Part shown: positions 1 to 7,372 of the stretch, in pieces | How positions within the stretch are numbered: position 1 is the first letter of the stretch | How the letters are laid out: every line of letters starts with the position of its first letter | Assembly (NCBI GenBank): GCA_937969105.1 | Contig: CALBUZ010000160.1 | Location: 1-10,400 of the forward strand | Length of the DNA stretch: 10,400 bases | Source of the DNA: an uncultured Collinsella sp. | Lineage (GTDB): Bacteria > Actinomycetota > Coriobacteriia > Coriobacteriales > Coriobacteriaceae | Direction: 5' to 3' | Notes under the pieces: generated by a model | The model's database searches: none | Seen by the model: only the letters and a program-made list of their open reading frames with translations | What the model was told of the DNA's origin: nothing | Made by a program: the position numbers and the translations under genes

Positions 1-3000
1 GAGAAGGTAATGGACTCCGGCGACAAGATCGAGTCTGGCCAGTATACGTTTGACCTGTATGCGGAGAGGGCCGACGGCTCGCTCGAAAAGATGGATGAGG
101 GTAAGACCAAGACGGGTGAGAACGGCACCGCTACGGTCGACTTTGGTAAGGTTCACTTTAAGCTTGGCAATGCTACCAGTGGAACTCAAGAGCAGACGAT
201 TGACCTTGCCGGTGCCGTCAACGATGGTATTGCCACCAAGCTGCACAATGCCGACCACACCACTACCTACAGCTTTAACCTGGTGGCAAAGGAGCGCTTG
301 GCCAACCTGCCCGAGGGTGTGCGTCCCGTGGATGCGTCCGCGACGTGCCGCGTGCTGCTCGAGGTGACCGATAACAACAACGGCAAGCTTGCGTCCAAGG
401 TGACCTATCGCGACGGTACCGAGAAGGGCAAGATCGTCTTCCACAACACACGCGATAAGGTCAAGACGATCGGCACGGTCGCGAAGCCCGATGTGGACAT
501 CGACGGGCAGCTGCTCTCCGTGGGCGACTCCTACGTCTACACCATTAACTGGGTCAACACCGAGGCCGATGACAATGGCAACCTGGTTCCGGCCAAGGTG
601 ACCGTGACCGACGAGCTTCCCACGGGCGTCGTGTTCGAGGCCTTTGAGGGCAAGAACGCCGATAAGGGCACCGCGAGTGGCCAGTCGCTCACTTGGAACC
701 TGGGCGAGCAGCCTGCGGGCAGCCACAGTTCGGTGCGCGTGCGCGTCAAGATTACCGAGGATGCTGTGAAGGACGCCCAGGGTGCGGTCGGCGCCATCAA
801 CAATGCTGCCACCGTTACGATCGGCAACAAGAGCTATACCGGCACCACGACCAATTACGTGCCAAAGAAGTCTGAGATCGATGCTCAGGATTCAACGGGG
901 TCGGGTGTGGCGCTGGGTGATGAGCTCACCTACACCATCGGCTACAAGAACACCGAGGGCGCGTCTGCCACGGTGACGATCACCGATGCCGTTCCCGCGG
1001 GAACCGAGTTCGTGGGGTTCGCCGGCGACCATAAGGATGCCGGCTCCAAGGACAATGACGGCAACCTCACTTGGACATTGAAGGACGTTCCCGCCGGCAA
1101 GGAGGGCACGGTTCAGTTTAAGGTCCGCGTGACCGAGGACGCGTTTAAGAGCGGTGGCGCTTCGGGCGACATCTCCAACCAGGCGTCGGTGGCGGTCGGC
1201 AACAACCCTGCCGTTAAGACCAACACCACTACCGACGAGGTGTCTGACGGCTGCCTGACGCTGAGCAAGACGGTCACGGCCGCCGAAGGCATTGTCGCGC
1301 CCAACAAGGCATTCACCTTTAGGGTGCTGCTCTATCAGGCCGATGGCACAACGCCTCTGACCGGTACCTTTGCGTATGCTGGCCGTCCCAGCGGCACCAA
1401 CGGCACCTATGTAAGTGGACAGATCAAGAGCGGGGACACCATCGCGCTTAAGGCCGGCGGCTCCGTGACGGTTACCGTGCCCGTGGGCGCTCGCTACGAG
1501 GTGCAGGAGCTCGACTCCAAGGGTGAGCTCATGACGAGCGAGGACGGCTTTGCGGTTGTCGATAAGGCGAACCCCCAGAAGGGTACCGTCGGACAGGCGA
1601 CGCAGGTGGGCTTCACCAACGTCTACAGCGTGGAGTCCACGAAGGTGGAGAGCGCCTTTAAGGTGCAAAAGAAGATCTCCGGTCGCAACTGGGTGACATC
1701 GGATGCCTTTACCACGGCGCTGCGTGCCCAGGGTGAGGCACTCATGCCCAAGGGTGCCAAGGACGGCGTGTCGACGATTGAGCTGCACAAGGATGCCCAG
1801 GTTGGCAACTTCGGTACCATCGAGTACACCAAGCCCGGTACCTATACCTATGTGATCGCCGAGCAGCCGGGTGACGAGACGTCGCTCACGTTCTCGAAGG
1901 CCACCTATCGTGCCACCGTCACGGTGACCGACAACGGCGCCGGTAAGCTGCTTGCCAAGACCAAGATTGCACAGCTGACCGACGATGCGGGCGACGCTGC
2001 TGAGCGCACGGTCGAGGCGGCGATCTTTACCAACACCGCCAAGACCGGCAGCCTCACCGTCAAGAAGACGGTCGTCGGTGGCGACAGTCAGCGCGAGTTC
2101 GGCTTCACGGTCGCGCTGGCCGACGGGGACGGCGAGCCCGTCTCCGGCACCTTCGGCAAGGGCGAGCACGCCGTGACGTTCACGGACGGCAAGGCGACCT
2201 TCACGCTCAAGGACGGCGGGGAGAAGACCGTCGCCGGCCTGCCCGTGGGCGCGCACTACACCGTGACCGAGGATGCCGCCGAGGGCTACACGACCACGGT
2301 CAACGGGGCTGACGGCTCCAAGGCTGAAGGCGCCGTGACCGAGGACGGCGCGACCGTCGCATTCACCAACACGTACGGAACGGCCACCGAGGGCAGAGAC
2401 GTCTCCACCGCGGGACTCTTCACCAAGACGCTCGAGGGCCGCGACTGGGCGGAGGGCGATAGCTTCCAGTTCGCGCTCACGGGCGAGGACGGCGCTCCCA
2501 TGCCCGAGGGCTCCGCCGACGGCTCCAAGACCGTAAGTGTGACGGCCGCCGGCACCAAGGCGGGCGATAGGGTCGCCTTCGACTTCGGAGCCATCCGCTA
2601 CACGCTTAACGACATCAAGGACGCCGGGTTCGCCGAGGTCGGCGGCAAGCGCGTGCGCGCCAAGACCTTCACCTACACGGTGCGCGAGGTCAGGCCCGAT
2701 GACGGCTCTGCCATCGCCGGTGTGGCCTACGACGGCCACGTCGCTATGATGACGGTGACCGTGACCGACGACGGCTCCGGCAACCTCACGGCCACGACGC
2801 CCGCGATCGCGGAGGTGAGCGGCGGCGACTTCGTCAACACCTACACGACCGAGCTCGACTACTCGGCCCGCGCGGGCGTGCTCCTGTCCAAGACGCTCTC
2901 CGGCCGCGCCATGGAGGCGGGGCAGTTCGCCTTCACCGTGGCCGCGGACGCCGAGACGGCCGCCAAGCTCGGCCTCAAGACCGACAAGGACGCCTACGCC

Positions 3001-5199
3001 GTGGCCGCGGCTGACGATGGGAAGGCCGACCTGGTCGACCTCATCGGCGGTGCCGCGGAGAGCGACGTGAAGTTCACCGACGCCGACGCGGGCAAGACCT
3101 ACAGCTTCACCGTCACCGAGACCAAGCTCGGCGGCGAGGGCTACACCAACGACACCGCGCCGTGCACGGTGACCATCGCGCCCGGCTACGACGCCGCGAC
3201 GGGCAGGCTCACGGTCACGACCACGGTTGCCAAGGACGGTGTCGAGGTCGCACACAGCGAGGTCTCCACGGCGGATGACGCCGCGGCGACGCCCGCGCCC
3301 GTGACGGTCACGTTCCAGAACTCCTACGAGGCCACCGGCGTGCTCGGCGGCGAGGGCAGCGTTGCAATTAACGCCACCAAGACGCTGACGGGCCGCGCCG
3401 CGGCGGCGGGCGAGTTCTCGTTCTCCGTCCGCGATGCCCAGGGCGACGTGGTCGCGACCGCGACCAACCGGGCCTCCGGCGACGGCGAGGCCGCGGGGCT
3501 CTCGTTCTCGCCCATCGCCTACACCACCGACGCTCTCGAGCAGATGGTGGCGGACGGCACCGCCACCAGGGCCGCCGACGGCTCCTGGGCCATTCCCTAT
3601 ACCGTTTCCGAGGACGGTACGGACCGGCTGCCCGCGGGCGTGACGGCGACCGCGTCGAGCTTCGGCATCACGGTCAAGGCGACCGATAACGGCAAGGGCG
3701 GGCTGGATGTGGCCGTGGACTACCCCGAGGGCTCCGATGGCACGCTGTCGTTTGTGAACGGCTATAGCGCCGGCGAGGCGACGGTCGACATCGCGGGCGC
3801 CAAGACGCTGGCGCTCAGCCAGGCCGGTCTCGGCCTGGCGCAGGCCGACATCGCGGGCAAGTACACCTTTAAGATTGAACCGCTGGACGGCGCACCCGCA
3901 CTGGTCGACGCCTCCGGCAAGATGGTGACCGAGGCGACCAATGATGCCGCCGGCAACGTCGAGCTGGGTCACGTCACGTTTAAGCAGCCGAGCGACCTCG
4001 ATGACGTCGAGATCGACGGCGACGGTCTGCGCACCAAGACGTTCGCCTACCGGGTGAGCGAGTCCGGCTCGGTCGACGGCGTGGTCAACGACGCGACGGC
4101 AGCTAGGACCTTCGCGGTCAAGGTGGTCGAGGACACCAACGCGGGCACGCTCGCCGCGGAGGTCCTGCCCGCAGAGGGCACGCTCGAGGGCAAGGGCGCG
4201 TTCGAGTTCACCAACACCTACGGCGTGAACCCGACGCCGAGCTCCGTCACCGACCAGATCACGGTGAACAAGAAGCTCAAGGGCCGTGACCTGGCCGAGG
4301 GCGAGTTCGAGTTCCAGCTGGTCGAGATTGCCGCCGACGGCAGTGAGAGCGTCGCGGCAACGGGCAAGAACGCCGCCGACGGCACGGTCGCTCTCAGCCC
4401 CGTCGCCTACACCGCGCCCGGCACGCACAGCTATGAGCTGCGCGAGGTCGCCGGCACGGCGGGCGGCGTGACATACGACAGGGCGACGTACCGCGTGCGC
4501 ACGACGGTTGCCGATGCCGGAAACGGTAAGCTCACCGTCAGGCACGAGCTGGCGGATGCCGAGGGCAACCCCACGGGCGGCGACTCGGTGACGTTCACCA
4601 ACGGCTACGAGGCCGCACCCGTCACCCTCAAGCTGGGCGCCGCCAAGGTGCTCAAGGGCGCCGAGCTCAAGGCGGGCCAGTTTAGCTTTGAGATCAAGAG
4701 CCGGGACGGCAAGGTCATGTCGATCGCCAAGAACGCCGCGGACGGCAGCGTCACGTTCGATGCGCTGACGTTCAAGCAGACCGGCACCTACACCTTCACG
4801 GTGAGCGAGGTCGACGACGGCCAGGCGCACGTGACCTACGACAAGGCGGTGCACAAGATCGTCGTCACGGTGAGCGACAAGGCGGCAGACGGCACCAAGA
4901 CGGGCTATCTGTCGGCGAAGGTCTCCTACGAGGGCGACGCCAACATGCCGCCGGTCTTCACCAACAGCTACGCCGAGAACCCCGGGACCCCCGGCACCCC
5001 CGAGAACCCCGGCACGCCGGGCGGCGGCTCGGGCGGCGGTTCCGATAGCGGTTCCGGCGGCAGGTCCGGCGACGGCTCCAAGGGCGGTATGCCCGACACC
5101 GGCGACCGCAGCCTGCCGGTCGAGGCGCTCGGCGCCATGGCCGGCATCGGCGCGCTGGCCGTCGCGGGCGGCGCGGTCCTGTACCGCAGGCGCCGCTAG
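1..5199 (+). CDS. Giant sortase-anchored surface protein of FctA/Spy0128-type isopeptide domains (5' end outside window)
   Basis: The frame is open from base 1, so the start codon and any signal peptide lie upstream; residues here count from the ATG at 10. The last residues of a truncated FctA-like module end at FHNT (144). Two DUF11-like repeats follow (about 151-287 and 288-411), then a DUF5979/FctA-like module (412-540) and eight further modules to 1655, each closing with F-x-N-x-(Y/A) at 535, 673, 785, 941, 1102, 1248, 1400, 1529 and 1650. Each of these nine has an early Lys and a Y/F-x-V-x-E-like Glu, the triad that forms intramolecular Lys-Asn isopeptide bonds in Spy0128 pilins. A PGT/GGS linker (1657-1693), MPDTG (1694-1698), a hydrophobic helix and RRRR form the C-terminal sorting signal. 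It is probably a long protease-resistant stalk or adhesin linked to peptidoglycan by a sortase not seen here. Ligand unknown. Third-position GC is near 100% in several modules but much lower before about 2040. Confidence 0.93.
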   Translation, partial: EKVMDSGDKIESGQYTFDLYAERADGSLEKMDEGKTKTGENGTATVDFGKVHFKLGNATSGTQEQTIDLAGAVNDGIATKLHNADHTTTYSFNLVAKERLANLPEGVRPVDASATCRVLLEVTDNNNGKLASKVTYRDGTEKGKIVFHNTRDKVKTIGTVAKPDVDIDGQLLSVGDSYVYTINWVNTEADDNGNLVPAKVTVTDELPTGVVFEAFEGKNADKGTASGQSLTWNLGEQPAGSHSSVRVRVKITEDAVKDAQGAVGAINNAATVTIGNKSYTGTTTNYVPKKSEIDAQDSTGSGVALGDELTYTIGYKNTEGASATVTITDAVPAGTEFVGFAGDHKDAGSKDNDGNLTWTLKDVPAGKEGTVQFKVRVTEDAFKSGGASGDISNQASVAVGNNPAVKTNTTTDEVSDGCLTLSKTVTAAEGIVAPNKAFTFRVLLYQADGTTPLTGTFAYAGRPSGTNGTYVSGQIKSGDTIALKAGGSVTVTVPVGARYEVQELDSKGELMTSEDGFAVVDKANPQKGTVGQATQVGFTNVYSVESTKVESAFKVQKKISGRNWVTSDAFTTALRAQGEALMPKGAKDGVSTIELHKDAQVGNFGTIEYTKPGTYTYVIAEQPGDETSLTFSKATYRATVTVTDNGAGKLLAKTKIAQLTDDAGDAAERTVEAAIFTNTAKTGSLTVKKTVVGGDSQREFGFTVALADGDGEPVSGTFGKGEHAVTFTDGKATFTLKDGGEKTVAGLPVGAHYTVTEDAAEGYTTTVNGADGSKAEGAVTEDGATVAFTNTYGTATEGRDVSTAGLFTKTLEGRDWAEGDSFQFALTGEDGAPMPEGSADGSKTVSVTAAGTKAGDRVAFDFGAIRYTLNDIKDAGFAEVGGKRVRAKTFTYTVREVRPDDGSAIAGVAYDGHVAMMTVTVTDDGSGNLTATTPAIAEVSGGDFVNTYTTELDYSARAGVLLSKTLSGRAMEAGQFAFTVAADAETAAKLGLKTDKDAYAVAAADDGKADLVDLIGGAAESDVKFTDADAGKTYSFTVTETKLGGEGYTNDTAPCTVTIAPGYDAATGRLTVTTTVAKDGVEVAHSEVSTADDAAATPAPVTVTFQNSYEATGVLGGEGSVAINATKTLTGRAAAAGEFSFSVRDAQGDVVATATNRASGDGEAAGLSFSPIAYTTDALEQMVADGTATRAADGSWAIPYTVSEDGTDRLPAGVTATASSFGITVKATDNGKGGLDVAVDYPEGSDGTLSFVNGYSAGEATVDIAGAKTLALSQAGLGLAQADIAGKYTFKIEPLDGAPALVDASGKMVTEATNDAAGNVELGHVTFKQPSDLDDVEIDGDGLRTKTFAYRVSESGSVDGVVNDATAARTFAVKVVEDTNAGTLAAEVLPAEGTLEGKGAFEFTNTYGVNPTPSSVTDQITVNKKLKGRDLAEGEFEFQLVEIAADGSESVAATGKNAADGTVALSPVAYTAPGTHSYELREVAGTAGGVTYDRATYRVRTTVADAGNGKLTVRHELADAEGNPTGGDSVTFTNGYEAAPVTLKLGAAKVLKGAELKAGQFSFEIKSRDGKVMSIAKNAADGSVTFDALTFKQTGTYTFTVSEVDDGQAHVTYDKAVHKIVVTVSDKAADGTKTGYLSAKVSYEGDANMPPVFTNSYAENPGTPGTPENPGTPGGGSGGGSDSGSGGRSGDGSKGGMPDTGDRSLPVEALGAMAGIGALAVAGGAVLYRRRR
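5089..5196 (+). other. C-terminal cell-wall sorting signal (MPDTG, membrane helix, Arg tail)
   Basis: The last 36 codons of the surface protein encode MPDTGD, then a hydrophobic stretch of Leu, Ala, Gly, Val and Ile, and end in four Arg. This is the layout of an LPXTG sorting signal with Met in place of Leu. By analogy with sortase substrates, cleavage would fall between Thr1697 and Gly1698. The preceding Pro/Gly/Ser-rich stretch (4978-5088) fits a wall-spanning linker. The motif reading is direct; which sortase class accepts Met at position 1 is not shown here. Confidence 0.88.
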
Positions 5200-5210
5200 C
5201 GATATGGACG

Positions 5211-5245
5211 AGTGGGGCGAATCCATCCGATGGGTCCGCCCCACT
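5211..5245 (+). terminator. Hairpin after the surface protein gene, probable terminator
   Basis: Nine consecutive pairs (5211-5219 with 5237-5245, AGTGGGGCG with CGCCCCACT), one A/C mismatch, then six more pairs (5221-5226 with 5230-5235) close a 3-nt loop. It begins 12 nt after the TAG stop. No T-run follows, so this would be a stem-only (L-shaped) or Rho-assisted terminator. The 3' arm shares its last base with the candidate -35 box of the SRP RNA gene. Confidence 0.55.
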
Positions 5246-5273
5246 TGCCGTGGCGGGCGGGAGCAGGTAAGAT
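5245..5273 (+). promoter_or_regulatory. Candidate sigma70-type promoter for the SRP RNA
   Basis: TTGCCG (5245-5250) and TAAGAT (5268-5273) are separated by 17 bases. This predicts a transcript start near 5280, a few bases before the 5' arm of the SRP RNA closing helix. The -10 hexamer is identical to the one in the candidate promoter upstream of the flavodoxin gene. Seen by motif only. Confidence 0.55.
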
Positions 5274-5287
5274 ATACCGAGCGCCTA

Positions 5288-5392
5288 GCGCGTTCGATGG
5301 GTTCGGATGACGACATGTTCCGAATCTGGTCAGGTCCGGAAGGAAGCAGCCATAAGGAGCCTCTGTCGGGCATCCGGATCCATCGAGCGCGC
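5288..5392 (+). ncRNA. ffs: Bacterial signal recognition particle RNA (4.5S-type, small)
   Basis: The 4.5S RNA is the scaffold of the signal recognition particle: with Ffh it binds signal sequences of nascent membrane and secreted proteins and docks at FtsY. The universal domain IV is present at 5329-5350 (GGTCAGGTCCGGAAGGAAGC onward), with the GGAA tetraloop at 5338-5341 closed by TCC/GGA and followed by the conserved AGCAGC of the internal loop. Bases 5288-5309 pair with 5371-5392 in 22 uninterrupted pairs (three G-U), the long arm expected of the hairpin-type RNA. There is no sign of an Alu domain, so this is the short form of about 105 nt. The exact 5' end could be several bases earlier (predicted start about 5280). 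There is no protein gene here. The neighbours are unrelated, which is usual for this gene. Confidence 0.95.
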
Positions 5393-5409
5393 TTTTTTGC
5401 GCGGTTTTT
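5388..5409 (+). terminator. Intrinsic terminator at the 3' end of SRP RNA
   Basis: The closing helix of the SRP RNA ends at 5392 and is followed directly by TTTTTT (5393-5398), so the RNA's own stem can act as its terminator. A second option overlaps it: CGCGC (5388-5392) can pair with GCGCG (5399-5403), with the T-run as loop, followed by G and TTTTT (5405-5409). Confidence 0.75.
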
Positions 5410-5442
5410 ACCGCTATCCAAGATTCTTCTGTAACGAGTTGC

Positions 5443-5471
5443 TTACGCATCTCCAGGGTTCTCCGTACTAT
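5443..5471 (+). promoter_or_regulatory. Possible promoter of the ABC exporter operon
   Basis: TACTAT (5466-5471) is a fair -10 box. The sequence 17 bases upstream, TTACGC (5443-5448), is a poor -35; TTGCTT (5439-5444) is closer to consensus but at a 21-base spacing. The region lies after the SRP terminator and before the first exporter gene, where a promoter is needed. The -10 overlaps an inverted repeat at 5468-5502. Confidence 0.3.
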
Positions 5472-5502
5472 CATGAATCAGATTGAAGAGAGATGATGAT
5501 AG
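5468..5502. repeat. 7-bp inverted repeat in the exporter leader, possible operator
   Basis: CTATCAT (5468-5474) and ATGATAG (5496-5502) are exact reverse complements separated by 21 bases. The left arm overlaps the candidate -10 box and the right arm touches the Shine-Dalgarno AGGGAG (5501-5506). It could be an operator or an RNA stem limiting ribosome access. Chance cannot be excluded for 7 bp. Confidence 0.25.
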
Positions 5503-5515
5503 GGAGCGCCTTTTT

Positions 5516-7372
5516 ATGATTGAGCTGCTCGGGCGTTTTGGTGGCAAGTTTCGCCGGTATATGGTGATTGGTCCTGCGTGCAAGCTGATCGAAGTGATTT
5601 TTGACCTGCTGACGCCGCTGGTGATTGCCCAGATGATCGATAAGGGCATCGGCGCACGCGATGTGAACGCTGTCGTCCACTACGGCATGGTGCTCGCCGC
5701 CATGGCCGTGATCGGCATCTCGTTTACGCTCGTCTGCCAAAAGATGGCGGCGCTGACCTCGCAGGGCATGGGCACCGATATCCGTGGTGCGCTCTACGAG
5801 CACATCAATAAGCTGAGCTATGCCGAACTCGACCGCTTTGGCACGCCGTCGCTCATCACGCGTATCACCAACGACGTCAACCAGGTGCAGCTTGCCGTGG
5901 CGCTGGGCGTACGCATGCTCATCCGCTGGCCCTTCTTGGCGGTGGGCTCCATGTGCGCGGCCCTTGCCATCGACCTTAAGCTCGGCGTGATCTTCTTAAT
6001 CTGCACGCCCGCCATTGGCTTGGTGTTTTGGTTTGTCATGGCGCGCTGCATCCCGTACTACAAGCAGCTGCAGGCAAAGCTCGACCGCATCGCGCTTATC
6101 TGCCGCGAAGGCCTTTCGGGCGCTCGCGTGGTTCGCGCCTTCGTGTGCGAGGACCACGAGCGCGAGCGCTTTGCCCAAGCTGCCGATGACCAGGCCAATA
6201 CTGCCATCGCGGTGGGCAAGCTCTCGTCGATTCTCAACCCCGTCACGTTTCTTGTGATGAACCTGGGCGTGTGCGCCATCCTGTGGGTGGGCGGCATCCA
6301 GGTCAACGTGGGCGAACTCACGCAGGGCCAGGTCATGGCGTTCGTCAACTACATGACGCAGACCCTTACCTCCATCGTGTATGTTGCCAACTTGGTTGTA
6401 GTCTTCACCAAGGCGAGCGCCAGTGCGTCGCGTCTCAACGAGGTGCTCAATTGCGTGCCGAGCATTACCGACGAGGGCAACCAGCCGGTTGCGCTGCCCG
6501 AGCCGGGCGCACTGGCGGGTGGCGCTGTTCCGGTCCCCGCGCTGAGCTTGAGCCATGCGAGCTTCTCCTTTGGCGCGGGCGCCGCCAACGCCGTCAATGA
6601 CGTGACCCTGGAGCTGCCGCTGGGCAAAACGCTCGGCATTATCGGCGGCACGGGCAGCGGTAAGTCGACGCTCGTCTCGCTCATCCCGCGCCTGTACGAC
6701 ACGGGCACCGGCAGCGTGAGCGTAATGGGTGCCGACGTGCGCGCCTGGCCGCTCGACCAGCTGCGTCATGTGGTTGCGACTGTTCCGCAGCGCGCGTCGC
6801 TCGTGAGCGGCACGATCCGCAGCAACCTAACCTGGCGCGACGAGTCGGCAACCGATGAGGAGCTGTGGGCGGCGCTCGATATAGCGCAGGCCAGCGAGTT
6901 CGTGCGCAACAAGCCGCAGGGGCTCGGCGCCCCGGTCGAGGCGGGCGGCAAGAACTTCAGCGGTGGCCAGCGCCAGCGCCTGACCATTGCGCGTGCCCTG
7001 GTGGGCTCGCCGCAGATTCTGATTATGGATGACTCCGCCTCGGCGCTCGACTTTAAGACCGATGCAGCGCTTCGCCACGCCATCCGCGAGCGCAGCGTAC
7101 GCGGTGCCGCCGCGGGCGGACTCCCGCTAACCACGGTGATCGTAAGCCAGCGCGTCTCGACCGTGCGTGACGCCGACATGATCTGCGTGCTCGATCACGG
7201 CTCGGTCGCGGGCCTGGGCGCGCATGACGAGCTGTATGCGACCTGCCAGCTCTATCGCGAGATTTGCCAGTCGCAGCTGCGTCGCGAGGAGCTCGAGGGC
7301 CAGCAGGGGAACGCGACGCCCGTGTCCGCCCCGATCGCCTCCGCATCCGTCTGCGCAAAGGAGGGCTGCTAA
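5516..7372 (+). CDS. ABC exporter subunit with degenerate ATP site (heterodimeric multidrug-type, TMD-NBD)
   Basis: A half-transporter of 618 residues: an N-terminal six-helix exporter domain (helices near 16-38, 55-77, 130-150, 153-175, 240-262 and 275-300) fused to an ATPase domain. NBD motifs: Walker A GGTGSGKST (377-385), Q-loop Gln425, signature FSGGQ (481-485) and Walker B ILIMD ending at Asp505. Two catalytic positions are altered: the residue after Walker B is Asp506, not Glu, and the H-loop reads VSQRVST with Gln545, not His. This is the pattern of the degenerate partner in heterodimeric exporters such as BmrCD, LmrCD and TM287/288. The ATG at 5516 is chosen because AGGGAG lies 9 bases upstream; a TTG at 5483 would add 11 charged residues and has no visible ribosome site. 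The stop codon abuts the next start. Substrate unknown; drug or peptide export is a family-level guess. Confidence 0.93.
   Translation: MIELLGRFGGKFRRYMVIGPACKLIEVIFDLLTPLVIAQMIDKGIGARDVNAVVHYGMVLAAMAVIGISFTLVCQKMAALTSQGMGTDIRGALYEHINKLSYAELDRFGTPSLITRITNDVNQVQLAVALGVRMLIRWPFLAVGSMCAALAIDLKLGVIFLICTPAIGLVFWFVMARCIPYYKQLQAKLDRIALICREGLSGARVVRAFVCEDHERERFAQAADDQANTAIAVGKLSSILNPVTFLVMNLGVCAILWVGGIQVNVGELTQGQVMAFVNYMTQTLTSIVYVANLVVVFTKASASASRLNEVLNCVPSITDEGNQPVALPEPGALAGGAVPVPALSLSHASFSFGAGAANAVNDVTLELPLGKTLGIIGGTGSGKSTLVSLIPRLYDTGTGSVSVMGADVRAWPLDQLRHVVATVPQRASLVSGTIRSNLTWRDESATDEELWAALDIAQASEFVRNKPQGLGAPVEAGGKNFSGGQRQRLTIARALVGSPQILIMDDSASALDFKTDAALRHAIRERSVRGAAAGGLPLTTVIVSQRVSTVRDADMICVLDHGSVAGLGAHDELYATCQLYREICQSQLRREELEGQQGNATPVSAPIASASVCAKEGC
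7357..7365 (+). promoter_or_regulatory. Strong Shine-Dalgarno of the second exporter gene, inside the first gene
   Basis: AAAGGAGGG lies 7 bases before the ATG at 7373 and within the last codons of the upstream gene. With the TAA (7370-7372) directly abutting the ATG, it fixes the start and suggests coupled translation of the two subunits. Confidence 0.8.

Noticed and set aside
892..5421. A 1509-codon open frame on the minus strand opposite the surface protein gene
   Set aside because: The plus-strand gene has clear domains, repeated motifs and a sorting signal. With almost all of its codons ending in G or C, one antisense frame is left nearly free of stops. The antisense product is a low-complexity mix of Arg, Gly, Val, Leu and His with no recognisable domain.
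5483..5515. TTG start at 5483 for the first exporter subunit
   Set aside because: It adds 11 mostly charged residues, has no ribosome site before it, and lies in the inverted-repeat leader. ATG at 5516 has AGGGAG at a good distance and gives the usual N-terminus of the family.
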